Below, one piece after another: positions 1 through 7,387 of a stretch of DNA of 64,000 nt (the first letter of the stretch is position 1; each line of letters starts with the position of its first letter). The notes under the pieces were generated by a model. The model did not search any database and was not told the origin of the DNA. It worked only from the letters and a program-made list of their open reading frames with translations. This DNA is from Pseudomonadota bacterium (lineage in GTDB: Bacteria > Pseudomonadota > Gammaproteobacteria > Steroidobacterales > Steroidobacteraceae): the NCBI GenBank assembly GCA_023423935.1, contig JAFAEQ010000058.1, positions 62,001 to 126,000 of the forward strand. The letters run 5' to 3'. The position numbers and the translations under genes are program-made.

Positions 1-617
1 AGAACATCCCTTCGATCCGGCGCAAAGCCGAGTTCTGTCAGCGCTGGAGCGATGCCGTATTCACGCTCGACAGGATTCGCACCGATGAGGACAAGAGACG
101 TTTCCTGCTGAACCTGACCTGCTTTGCGAGTTGCATCGAGGGATTGTTCTTTTTCGGCGCGTTCGCCTACGTGTACTTCCTGCGCTCACGCGGATTGCTT
201 CCGGGGCTCGCCGCCGGCACGAACTGGGTCTTTCGCGACGAGAGCGCGCACATGGCCTTCGCCTTCGAGGTCATCAATACGGTTCGTCGTGAGGAGCCGC
301 ATTTGTTCGACGAGCAATGGCGATCGCAGGTGCGCGCGATGATCGAAGAAGCCGTCGCATGCGAGTCCGCCTTTGCCGACGACGTGCTCGCAGGCGGCGT
401 CATCGGCCTGACACGGATCGAAATGCGGCAGTACCTCGAATACGTGGCCGATCAACGCCTGGTCATGCTGGGTCTGCAACCGCACTTCGGAGCGCGCAAT
501 CCGCTGCCGTTCATGGAGCTGCAGGATGTGCAGGAGTTGACCAACTTCTTCGAGCGCCGTGTCTCGGCATATCAGGTGGGTGTGCAAGGGGAAGTCGCCT
601 TCGACCAGGCGTTCTGA
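1..617 (+). CDS. nrdB: Ribonucleotide reductase beta subunit, C-terminal part (5' truncated by window)
   Basis: The open frame enters at base 3 and ends at TGA 615-617, giving about 204 residues of an R2 protein that is usually 330-380 residues long. The helix with EGLFFFGAF and the later RDESAHMAF segment match the second half of the di-iron site (Glu, then Glu-x2-His) of class I ribonucleotide reductase small subunits. The first-half ligands lie outside the window. The subunit holds the metal/tyrosyl radical cofactor used by NrdA to make deoxyribonucleotides. The C-terminal tail ends in FDQAF, in the region that normally docks on the large subunit. The large-subunit gene is presumably upstream. 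Class Ia versus Ib cannot be decided from this fragment. Confidence 0.93.
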   Translation, partial: NIPSIRRKAEFCQRWSDAVFTLDRIRTDEDKRRFLLNLTCFASCIEGLFFFGAFAYVYFLRSRGLLPGLAAGTNWVFRDESAHMAFAFEVINTVRREEPHLFDEQWRSQVRAMIEEAVACESAFADDVLAGGVIGLTRIEMRQYLEYVADQRLVMLGLQPHFGARNPLPFMELQDVQELTNFFERRVSAYQVGVQGEVAFDQAF

Positions 618-697
618 CCGGGCAAGCACGGCAGACACTGCGGCCGATATCGACAGGATGGTGCGAGAGCGCCCGACTCTTGCGCGGCTGCGTTGCC

Positions 698-716
698 AAT
701 AAGAATCATTCTCAAC
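698..716 (+). promoter_or_regulatory. Fur-box-like palindrome upstream of the PepSY operon
   Basis: The 19-mer AATAAGAATCATTCTCAAC has a near-perfect dyad (AGAATCATTCT) and resembles the Fur operator form AATGAGAATCATTCTCATT common in proteobacteria. It lies 33 bases upstream of the first ATG of the 749-4149 operon, where a promoter would be expected. Iron-responsive repression is inferred from this match. Confidence 0.72.
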
Positions 717-748
717 TATGATGCGGTCATTCTGTCCCGCCCGTTCGA

Positions 749-1399
749 ATGATGATGGCCGAAGCCGCCCGTGCGACCACACCCCAGATGCAAAAGAGCC
801 GAGCCTTCTGGCTCAAGCACTTGCATCAATGGCATTGGGTAAGTGCGGCGGGATGCCTGATCGGGCTGCTGCTCTTCAGCATTACCGGGTTCACGCTCAA
901 CCACGCCTCCGCGATCGGCTCGAGACCTGAGGTCACCACTCGTATCGGTGAGCTGCCCGGACCTCTGCTGCAGCAATTGCAGGCCGCAGATCGTTCATCG
1001 TCGACGTCGCTGCCGGGCGAGCTCGTGCGATGGCTTCGGGATGAGTTTTCGGTTCGTGCCGCGAGCGACAAGGCCGAGTGGTCGGAGGACGAGATCTATC
1101 TGTCGCTGCCCCGACCCGGCGGCGACGCCTGGCTCACGATCGACCTGGCGAACGGCGAAGTCACGCATGAAGTCACACGCCGCGGCTGGATCTCGTATCT
1201 GAACGATCTGCACAAGGGCCGCAATACGGGGCCCGCCTGGAGTTTGTTCATCGACGTTTTCGCATTCGCCGTGCTGGTCTTCGCCATCACTGGATTGTTG
1301 CTGCTGAAGATGCATTCGACGCACCGGCCGGCGACCTGGCCCATGGTGACACTCGGCGTCGTCCTGCCGCTCGTTCTCGCCCTGCTGTTCATTCACTAA
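749..1399 (+). CDS. PepSY-associated TM helix protein
   Basis: This 216-residue protein has a membrane segment near residues 29-50 (CLIGLLLFSITGFTLNH), a periplasmic PepSY-like stretch, and two more hydrophobic helices near residues 165-215. The architecture matches PepSY_TM proteins, which often accompany iron or siderophore reductases. Three ATGs in a row begin at 749; an ATG at 788 is an alternative start. It is the first gene of an operon behind a Fur-like box. The flavoreductase module that is fused to PepSY in some relatives is encoded separately here, three genes downstream. Likely role (inferred): inner-membrane partner of metal reduction. Confidence 0.85.
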   Translation: MMMAEAARATTPQMQKSRAFWLKHLHQWHWVSAAGCLIGLLLFSITGFTLNHASAIGSRPEVTTRIGELPGPLLQQLQAADRSSSTSLPGELVRWLRDEFSVRAASDKAEWSEDEIYLSLPRPGGDAWLTIDLANGEVTHEVTRRGWISYLNDLHKGRNTGPAWSLFIDVFAFAVLVFAITGLLLLKMHSTHRPATWPMVTLGVVLPLVLALLFIH

Positions 1400-1408
1400 G
1401 AAGACGCT

Positions 1409-1936
1409 ATGACTTTCAGACAGCTCACTTCGAGCACTGCAGTACTCCTCGCCGCGATGGCCGCTTGCGCGACGACGCAGGCAGCGGATCTCACCGTGAA
1501 GGTGCAGATTCCGAGGTTGAACGTGGCGGAGTATCACCGTCCTTACGTTGCGATCTGGATCGAGAATCCCGATCAGAGCGTCGCGAAGCACCTTGCGGTC
1601 TGGTATCAGACCGACAAGAAAAAAGAAGACGGCACGCAGTGGCTGAAAGATCTGCGTCAGTGGTGGCGCCGCGGCGGACGTGAGCAAACCATGCCGATCG
1701 ATGGCGTAACTGGTGCCACGCGCCCTGTCGGCGAACACACATTGCAGTTCAAGAGCGGCGACAAGCAGATCGCAGGTCTACCCAACGGCAGCTACAACCT
1801 CGTCGTGGAAGCCGTGCGCGAAGTCGGCGGCCGCGAGCTGCTGCGCGTGCCGTTCGAATGGCCCGGCACCCAGCCCCAACACGCGAGCGCGCAGGGAAAG
1901 ACCGAGCTCGGCACGATCACCCTCGACATCCAGTAA
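1409..1936 (+). CDS. DUF2271 secreted protein
   Basis: 175 residues with an N-terminal signal peptide (hydrophobic SSTAVLLAAMAACATTQA, cleavage near TQA-AD) followed by a beta-rich domain of the DUF2271 type, with the recognisable IPRLNVAEYHRPYVAIWIE start and a Trp-rich WLKDLRQWWRRGG segment. It begins 9 bases after the PepSY gene stops, so the two are cotranscribed. DUF2271 proteins have no established biochemical function. They recur beside PepSY and DUF4198 proteins and flavoreductases in proteobacteria, which suggests a periplasmic accessory to metal or haem handling. Confidence 0.85.
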   Translation: MTFRQLTSSTAVLLAAMAACATTQAADLTVKVQIPRLNVAEYHRPYVAIWIENPDQSVAKHLAVWYQTDKKKEDGTQWLKDLRQWWRRGGREQTMPIDGVTGATRPVGEHTLQFKSGDKQIAGLPNGSYNLVVEAVREVGGRELLRVPFEWPGTQPQHASAQGKTELGTITLDIQ

Positions 1937-1958
1937 CCGTCCCGATCGAGAGCCTCCC

Positions 1959-2768
1959 ATGAATCGCAAAACACGCTTCCTCGCATTGGCATTCGCTGCC
2001 GCCCTCCTGCCACTCACGACGCAGGCTCACAAAGCGTGGCTGCTGCCCTCCGCCACCGTGACGACGGTCGATCAATGGATCACGGTCGACGCTGCGGTGT
2101 CGAACGATCTCTTCTACTTCAACCATGTGCCCTTGCGCGTCGAAGGGCTGGTGATCACCGCGCCCGATGGCTCGACAGTCACGGCCGAAAATCTGGCGAC
2201 GGGCAAGTACCGCACCACCTTCGATGTGCATCTCACTCAGAACGGAACGTATCGGCTTGCGAACGTGAATCGCGGCGTGTCCGCAAGCTATGACGACAAC
2301 GGCACGACGAAACGCTGGCGCGGCACGCTGGAGAACTTCGCGAAAGAAGTCCCGGCTAATGCCAAGAATCTGCAGGTGAGTGAAGCAGCTGGTCGCGTCG
2401 AGACGTTCGTCACCGCCGGCAAGCCAACACTGGAAGCACTTAAGCCGTCGAACGTGGGTCTCGAGCTCGTGCCCGTGACGCATCCGAACGATCTGTATGC
2501 CGGCGAAGAGGCGACCTTCCGTCTGCTGCTCGACGGCAAACCTGCCGCCAAGCAGGAAATCGAGATCGTCGCTGGCGGCACGCGCTATCGCGATCATCAG
2601 CAGGAGATCAAGGTCACGACCGATGATGCCGGTGAGTTCAAAGTCACGTGGCCGCAGCCCGGCATGTACTGGCTGGAAAGCACGCTGCAGGACGACAAGA
2701 CCTCGATCAAGGCTGCCAAGCAGCGACGCGTGAGCTACGTCGCCACCTTCGAAGTGCTGGCGCAATAA
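1959..2768 (+). CDS. DUF4198 secreted protein
   Basis: 269 residues. The ATG at 1959 is chosen because it gives a clean signal peptide (LALAFAAALLPLTTQAHKAW) and lies 22 bases after the DUF2271 stop; the open frame extends further upstream, but only as antisense/overlap. The mature protein starts with HKAWLLPS, typical of DUF4198, whose members begin with an N-terminal His and have been linked to periplasmic nickel, cobalt or copper binding and transport. The C-terminal part has a Greek-key-like repeat (YAGEEATFRLLLDGKPA, then GEFKVTWPQPGMYWLE). Third gene of the Fur-box operon. Confidence 0.85.
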   Translation: MNRKTRFLALAFAAALLPLTTQAHKAWLLPSATVTTVDQWITVDAAVSNDLFYFNHVPLRVEGLVITAPDGSTVTAENLATGKYRTTFDVHLTQNGTYRLANVNRGVSASYDDNGTTKRWRGTLENFAKEVPANAKNLQVSEAAGRVETFVTAGKPTLEALKPSNVGLELVPVTHPNDLYAGEEATFRLLLDGKPAAKQEIEIVAGGTRYRDHQQEIKVTTDDAGEFKVTWPQPGMYWLESTLQDDKTSIKAAKQRRVSYVATFEVLAQ

Positions 2769-2778
2769 GCCAGGACAC

Positions 2779-4149
2779 GTGGACCTGGTGGCTGAGATCG
2801 GTGCCGCGCGGCTGGCTGCGGCCGGGGCACTTGCGCTCGCACAGATCGCATTCACGATCTGGTGTTTTCGCAGGCGATCGGCAACACCCGCTTCGTCGAG
2901 CAGCGCGGCGAGTTCACAGCAAACCCTGGTCGCCTACGCAAGCCAGACGGGATTTGCACAGCAGCTTGCCGCTCAAACCGCAGCATCGCTGGGCAGTGCT
3001 AGGCCGACACGTCTGCTGTCGTTCTCCGATCTGAACACGGAGAGCCTGAAAGACTGCGAACGTGCCCTGTTCGTCGTCAGCACGACCGGTGAAGGCGATG
3101 CGCCTGATGCTGCCGCTCGTTTCGTGCAACGCGTGTTGGGCACACACACGCCTCTCGAGAACCTGCGCTACGGCGTGCTCGCACTGGGCGATCGCGAGTA
3201 CCGCAACTTCTGTGCGTTCGGTCATCGGCTCGATGGCTGGCTGCGACGTCAAGGCGCGGTGCCGCTGTTCGATGTGGTCGAAGTCGATAACGGCGATGAA
3301 GGCGCACTGCGACACTGGCAGCATCAATTGAGCGTTCTGACCGGCACACCCGATCTGCCCGATTGGGTGACACCGCAATACGAGGCCTGGAAGCTGGTCG
3401 AGCGGACGCTGGTCAATCCCGGCAGCGCAGGCGACCCCTGTTATCACCTCGTCCTCTCACCGCCCTCCCCGGCGCATTTGACCTGGCAGGCAGGCGATAT
3501 TGCCGAGATCGATCCGCGCAACTCGAGCATCGCAGGCGCAGAACGTCTCCCGCATCGCGAATACTCTATCGCCTCCATTCCCACAGACGGCGCCGTGCAC
3601 CTCCTTGTGCGCCAGATGCGTCGCGACGACGGATCGCTTGGGCTCGGCAGCGGCTGGCTCACGGCCGAGGCTGCCATTGGCACGCCCATCGCGCTACGTA
3701 TTCGCAGCAACGAGAACTTCCATCCGCCTGCTAACGATCGACCGGTGATCCTGATCGGGAACGGGACCGGCATTGCAGGCCTGCGCGCGTTGCTCAAGGC
3801 GCGTATCGCTGCCGGACATCGGCGCAACTGGCTGATGTTCGGCGAGCGCAATGTTGCGACCGATCAGTTCTATGCGAGCGACATCGAGCAGTGGCGACGC
3901 GACGGATGGATCGCCGAGCTCGATCTGGTGTTCTCGCGCGATCAAACCGCGAAACGTTACGTGCAGCATCGAGTGCTGGAGCGAGCCGGTGAGATTCGCG
4001 GCTGGATCGACTCAGGGGCCGCAATTTACGTGTGCGGCAGCCTTCAAGGCATGGCGCCCGGCGTGCATGCCGCGCTCATCGAGATCGTGGGCAGCGATGC
4101 GCTCGAGGAATTGAGCGCAACAGGCCGATACCGGCGCGACGTGTATTGA
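2779..4149 (+). CDS. Membrane-anchored flavodoxin/ferredoxin-NADP reductase (CysJ-like)
   Basis: 456 residues from a GTG start 10 bases after the DUF4198 stop. A hydrophobic N-terminal anchor (about residues 9-30) is followed by a flavodoxin domain (YASQTGFAQ FMN-binding loop, STTGEGDAP), then an FAD domain (REYSIASI) and an NAD(P)-binding domain (LIGNGTGIAGL, GERN, YVCGSLQGM). This is the electron-input half of sulfite-reductase-like diflavin reductases. Fused to PepSY domains, such modules are proposed iron reductases. With the PepSY protein at the operon start it would form a split two-protein version moving electrons from NADPH across the inner membrane (inference). Confidence 0.9.
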   Translation: MDLVAEIGAARLAAAGALALAQIAFTIWCFRRRSATPASSSSAASSQQTLVAYASQTGFAQQLAAQTAASLGSARPTRLLSFSDLNTESLKDCERALFVVSTTGEGDAPDAAARFVQRVLGTHTPLENLRYGVLALGDREYRNFCAFGHRLDGWLRRQGAVPLFDVVEVDNGDEGALRHWQHQLSVLTGTPDLPDWVTPQYEAWKLVERTLVNPGSAGDPCYHLVLSPPSPAHLTWQAGDIAEIDPRNSSIAGAERLPHREYSIASIPTDGAVHLLVRQMRRDDGSLGLGSGWLTAEAAIGTPIALRIRSNENFHPPANDRPVILIGNGTGIAGLRALLKARIAAGHRRNWLMFGERNVATDQFYASDIEQWRRDGWIAELDLVFSRDQTAKRYVQHRVLERAGEIRGWIDSGAAIYVCGSLQGMAPGVHAALIEIVGSDALEELSATGRYRRDVY

Positions 4150-4512
4150 TTACCAGCCCCAGGTGAGCGCGCGCGGATGTGCCTCGCCCCGATCCAGAAA
4201 CTTGAGCGCACGCGTGACTCGCAACACTCCCCAGATCAGCCACCCGAGCAGAAGCACGGCTCCGATCGGCCTGGCAGCAGTCGCGAGGCCACAGGCCAGA
4301 AACACCAGCCCCATCCAGAACGTGCGAATCTGAAACCGGAAGTGAGACTGCAGCCATTGAGATGACGAAGGCCGGTGAATGTATGCCATCACCACACCGA
4401 CCACGGCTGTCACGCCGGCTGCCAATCCGCATAAATAGAGAACGTAGATCAGCCGCGCGCTATCGCGGTCCGAGGCCTCGTCCGATTCGGCCGTTTCGCT
4501 GATTCCATACAT
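4150..4512 (-). CDS. DUF4870-type membrane protein
   Basis: 120 residues from ATG at 4512 (MYGISETAE); the longer open frame to 4569 adds an unlikely 19-residue leader. Three hydrophobic helices flank the segment SHFRFQIRTFWMG, which is characteristic of small DUF4870-like inner-membrane proteins of unknown function. Its stop abuts base for base the stop of the convergent flavoreductase gene (4149/4150), leaving no intergenic terminator. Confidence 0.75.
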   Translation of the reverse strand: MYGISETAESDEASDRDSARLIYVLYLCGLAAGVTAVVGVVMAYIHRPSSSQWLQSHFRFQIRTFWMGLVFLACGLATAARPIGAVLLLGWLIWGVLRVTRALKFLDRGEAHPRALTWGW

Positions 4513-4806
4513 GAGCGGCACTCCTGCCAGCGATGGCGCGATTGTGTGCCTCGACTGCCGCATACACAACGGCAGGAATAGCGAACGTTCGTCCAGACAT
4601 CGTCCGTAACATCTGAACTTGTCCCTTTGGGGTGATGTCTATTGCGCCGAAATCTACTAAGTGTTGCGGCGAAGAACGCGCGCACTGTCAAATCGGCCGT
4701 GCGAATCGTGTCTCGGAGGAATCACTTTCCTGCCTGCACAGCCGATGATTCTCCGGGATTCGCAGCGTAAGCTCGCTTCGAGATTGATGGATTGGTGCAG
4801 ACACTC

Positions 4807-4989
4807 ATGCTTCGAACCGTGATCAGAATCGTCGTCGGCCTTCTCATTGGAGGCGCGTTTGCCCTCGCAATGTTGGCCGCGTACGCGGCGGATGTGTTCG
4901 ACCGTGAAGACGGTCGCGTCCGTAATGGAACCACAAGCGTCTCTCCGGAGTCTTTGCACCGCGTTTACCCACCGGACAGGGCAACATGA
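4807..4989 (+). CDS. Small membrane protein (hypothetical)
   Basis: 60 residues from ATG 4807 (TTG 4792 and GTG 4795 are in-frame alternatives). One strongly hydrophobic helix (VVGLLIGGAFALAMLAAYAA) is followed by a polar tail. No family recognised. Support comes from context: its TGA overlaps the next ATG in an ATGA junction at 4986-4989, suggesting translational coupling. No convincing ribosome-binding site is visible upstream. Confidence 0.4.
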   Translation: MLRTVIRIVVGLLIGGAFALAMLAAYAADVFDREDGRVRNGTTSVSPESLHRVYPPDRAT

Positions 4990-5177
4990 GCACTACCATG
5001 AACAACACCCAACTTTTCCGGCCCTCGAGCTCCATTCCTCTGGCGCTGCCCGAGGCAGCCAAGAGACTCGAGGAAGCATGGGAGCGCCGTCGGCAGGAAT
5101 TGGCAGGCTGGCAGCCTTCGAACGGATGGCTCATCGATCCGGTAGCCAGCAACCGACGCACGACGAACCGCCGTTGA
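4986..5177 (+). CDS. Small hypothetical protein coupled to DUF1653 gene
   Basis: 63 residues, soluble, with a charged helix (EAAKRLEEAWERRRQELAGW) and an Arg-rich end. No family recognised. It overlaps the preceding ORF by 4 bases (ATGA) and the following DUF1653 gene by one base (TGATG, 5175-5179), which is why I keep it despite its size. Confidence 0.42.
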   Translation: MSTTMNNTQLFRPSSSIPLALPEAAKRLEEAWERRRQELAGWQPSNGWLIDPVASNRRTTNRR

Positions 5178-5410
5178 TGCAGACAATTGCGCGCGGACGC
5201 TATCGGCACTTCAAAGGCAACGAATACGAAGTGATCGATGTTGCTCGGGACAGCGAAACCGAGCAGCCCGTAGTCATCTATCGCGCTCTTTATGGCGACT
5301 ACGGCCTATGGGTGCGTCCGCTCGCAGTATTCACGGAAATCATCGAACGCGACGGCAAGCGCCAACCGCGCTTCGAGCGTATCGAAGAACCGATCGACAG
5401 CGCGCGATGA
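5177..5410 (+). CDS. DUF1653 domain protein
   Basis: 77 residues; nearly the whole protein is a DUF1653 domain, with the diagnostic GRYRHFKGNEYEVIDVARDS opening and the YGDYGLWVRPLAVFTE core. Function of the family is unknown; it is a small beta domain usually found as a stand-alone protein of this size. The ATG at 5177 overlaps the upstream stop codon, implying coupled translation. Its stop is one base from that of the convergent asparaginase-like gene. Confidence 0.85.
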   Translation: MQTIARGRYRHFKGNEYEVIDVARDSETEQPVVIYRALYGDYGLWVRPLAVFTEIIERDGKRQPRFERIEEPIDSAR

Positions 5411-5411
5411 C

Positions 5412-5918
5412 TCAGGCGCCGATAGGGACGAATCGGCCCTGCTGGCGATCTTTCTTTACCTCTGCGGCCCGGAATACCTGCCCGTTCATCGCGATGTAGA
5501 CGCCGGGCGAGAGCACCTGCGCTGCCGCGAAGGCCATGCCCAGATTGAAGGTGGCATCGCTCTCGCTGAACCGAGCTGGCGCAAGTGCGCCTGTCATGAC
5601 GATCACTTTCTCTGAAAGCTGCGCCAGCACGCTTGCCGAGTCAGTCATCGTGTCAGTGCCATGAGTCACGACGATCCTGCGCTCGGGCATGCCTGCGATC
5701 GTGTCGCGCAGCCGCGCGCGATCATCGTCCGTGAGATCGAGGCTGTCCTTGCGTAACAGCTCGACGATGCGCCACGGATACATTACGCGACCGGCTTTGA
5801 GCAACTGAGCGACCATGGTCTCGCCCACCTGGTACTCGCTCAGTGCATCGAAATAGGCTTTGTCGATCGTCCCGCCGGTCGTGACGATCGCGATGTTTTC
5901 GGGGCTCGCTGCGGACAT
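5412..5918 (-). CDS. Short asparaginase-domain protein
   Basis: 168 residues containing both N-terminal-domain active-site motifs of L-asparaginases: TTGGTID near residues 13-19 with the nucleophilic Thr, and VVTHGTDTM near residues 83-91. Classical asparaginases are about 330 residues with a second C-terminal domain; that domain is absent, and the protein ends cleanly at TGA 5412-5414. Single-domain members of this kind are known as a family, so I read it as a natural short form, not a broken gene. Substrate and activity are unproven. Confidence 0.85.
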   Translation of the reverse strand: MSAASPENIAIVTTGGTIDKAYFDALSEYQVGETMVAQLLKAGRVMYPWRIVELLRKDSLDLTDDDRARLRDTIAGMPERRIVVTHGTDTMTDSASVLAQLSEKVIVMTGALAPARFSESDATFNLGMAFAAAQVLSPGVYIAMNGQVFRAAEVKKDRQQGRFVPIGA

Positions 5919-6039
5919 GAATTCAGGCCAGTCAAAATTCGGGGCGGAAGATTAGCGAGCCAGCACTCCGCCGCGCCAGTGAATCTTTCGAATCCTGTCG
6001 CGACAGAGCCCCCGGCACGGGAGCCTTGTCTTCATGGTG

Positions 6040-6375
6040 TTACGCGACGCTCTGCTGGATCAGCGCTGTCAAATCCGCTTTGCGCGGCAACCCGACTTTC
6101 TGACCCACCACCTGCCCCTTGTCGAACAGGATCACGGTCGGCACACCGCGGATACCGAACTTGTGGGGCGTGCGATTGTTCTGGTCGATATCGATGGTCG
6201 CGATCGTGAGCTTGTCGCCGAACTCGGCGGCGATGTCATGGATCATCGGTTTCATCGCTTTGCAGGGGCCGCACCATTCGGCCTCGAACTTCACCAGCAC
6301 TGGTCGATCCGCACTCAGTACATCCTTATCGAAGCTCTCATCGCTGACCGCAATGATGTTATCCGGCTGACTCAT
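6040..6375 (-). CDS. trxA: Thioredoxin
   Basis: 111 residues from ATG 6375 (MSQPDNIIAV); five extra codons are possible upstream. The redox motif WCGPCK sits at residues 34-39, the cis-Pro motif is GVPTVILF, and length and spacing are those of thioredoxin 1. It should be a cytosolic disulfide reductant, for example for the ribonucleotide reductase at the window start. A weak GC hairpin lies at about 6013-6030 after its stop. Confidence 0.92.
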   Translation of the reverse strand: MSQPDNIIAVSDESFDKDVLSADRPVLVKFEAEWCGPCKAMKPMIHDIAAEFGDKLTIATIDIDQNNRTPHKFGIRGVPTVILFDKGQVVGQKVGLPRKADLTALIQQSVA

Positions 6376-6730
6376 GCGCTTAGTCTCCAAGGGTTCGTGA
6401 TCTGCCGAGCAACTGTGTCGGCAGTGCCTGGGGAGATCATCGGGGCTCGCGGGCGCAACACCAATTCCTGGTCTCGATGCAGTCGATTGGAAAGACCGAT
6501 TGCTTGCGCTCGGGTGAGCGGCAGGCAGCGAGAATCACCCGTCGAATCGCGCCTTCGTCTGAACGCCCCGGGACCGCGTATAGCCCTCCTGTTCTCCTGA
6601 CCAGCCTTTTCCATGGCTCCCCGGATGGCTCCTCCGGGTGATTCGCTGCTTGCACTCGGCCAGCACACTGCGCGCCCTCGATAACGCGGCCCGACCGCAG
6701 CCTAATTCAACGCAAACCCTGGGGAAGCAC
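6376..6730. other. Divergent intergenic region between thioredoxin and DUF4412 genes
   Basis: 355 bases without a credible gene. It should hold both divergent promoters, but I see no strong -35/-10 pair. It contains one imperfect inverted repeat, listed separately (6521-6653). Confidence 0.5.
6521..6653. repeat. Imperfect inverted repeat
   Basis: The left arm, gcaggcagcgagaatcaccc and following g (6521-6541), is complementary to cgggtgattcgctgcttgc (6635-6653) with a two-base gap, around a 93-base core that includes further dyads. It lies in a divergent promoter region, unlike the gene-end elements elsewhere in the window. Role unknown. Confidence 0.5.
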
Positions 6731-7360
6731 ATGTTCAAGCGTCTTGCGATTCTTCTGTCTCTGAGTCTCGGCATGGCCATCCACGCGAATGCGGCCGGCC
6801 TGCCTGTCCCGACCGTCGAGTACTCGGCCGATCGCGTGATCGAGTCGGAAGCCGGCGACTTCACCGGCAAGATCTACTCCGCGAAGGATCGCGAGCGTGC
6901 CGAAATGAACATGGGCGAGATGCAGTCGGTGATGATCCTGCGTCGTGACAAGCAGATCGGCTGGATGTTGATGCCGATGCAGAAAGCGTATTCAGAGATG
7001 GACTTCGCACAGGCTGCCAAGCAGAGCGGCGCTGCGCCCGACGACCAGGTCGACATCACGGTCGTGGGCACCGAGACGGTCGAAGGTTACGAGGCGACCA
7101 AGTACAAGATGGTCATGAAGGACGGCAGCGCGGGCGGCTTCGTCTGGATCACGAAGGAAGGCATTCCCGTCAAGATGGACATGCTCAGCAAGTCCGGCCG
7201 CGACAAATCCCGCATCACCATGACGCTCAAGAACCTGCAGATCGGCCCGCAGGACCCACAGCTGTTCGAGATTCCTGCCGGCTACACCGCGATGCCGGGC
7301 TTCGGTATGGGCGGCATGAAGGGAATGATGAAAGGCGCCTTGGGCGGCATGGGCCGCTAA
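6731..7360 (+). CDS. DUF4412 secreted protein
   Basis: 209 residues. The ATG at 6731 gives a good signal peptide (FKRLAILLSLSLGMAIHANA); upstream codons in the frame are rejected. The mature domain matches DUF4412 (outer-membrane LolA-like/YbbC-type beta fold) with the typical VEGYEATKYKMVMKDG and FVWITKEGIPVKMD segments. The C-terminus is a Gly/Met-rich tail (GFGMGGMKGMMKGALGGMG). Followed after 27 bases by the unknown secreted protein, so the two probably form an operon. Function unknown; possibly periplasmic lipid or envelope related. Confidence 0.82.
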   Translation: MFKRLAILLSLSLGMAIHANAAGLPVPTVEYSADRVIESEAGDFTGKIYSAKDRERAEMNMGEMQSVMILRRDKQIGWMLMPMQKAYSEMDFAQAAKQSGAAPDDQVDITVVGTETVEGYEATKYKMVMKDGSAGGFVWITKEGIPVKMDMLSKSGRDKSRITMTLKNLQIGPQDPQLFEIPAGYTAMPGFGMGGMKGMMKGALGGMGR

Positions 7361-7387
7361 AGCGCTCGAGGCACCGAGATCATCATC

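Noticed and set aside
5412..5918. Asparaginase gene as a truncated pseudogene
   Set aside because: Clean stop, no remnant of the second domain downstream, and short members are a known family form.
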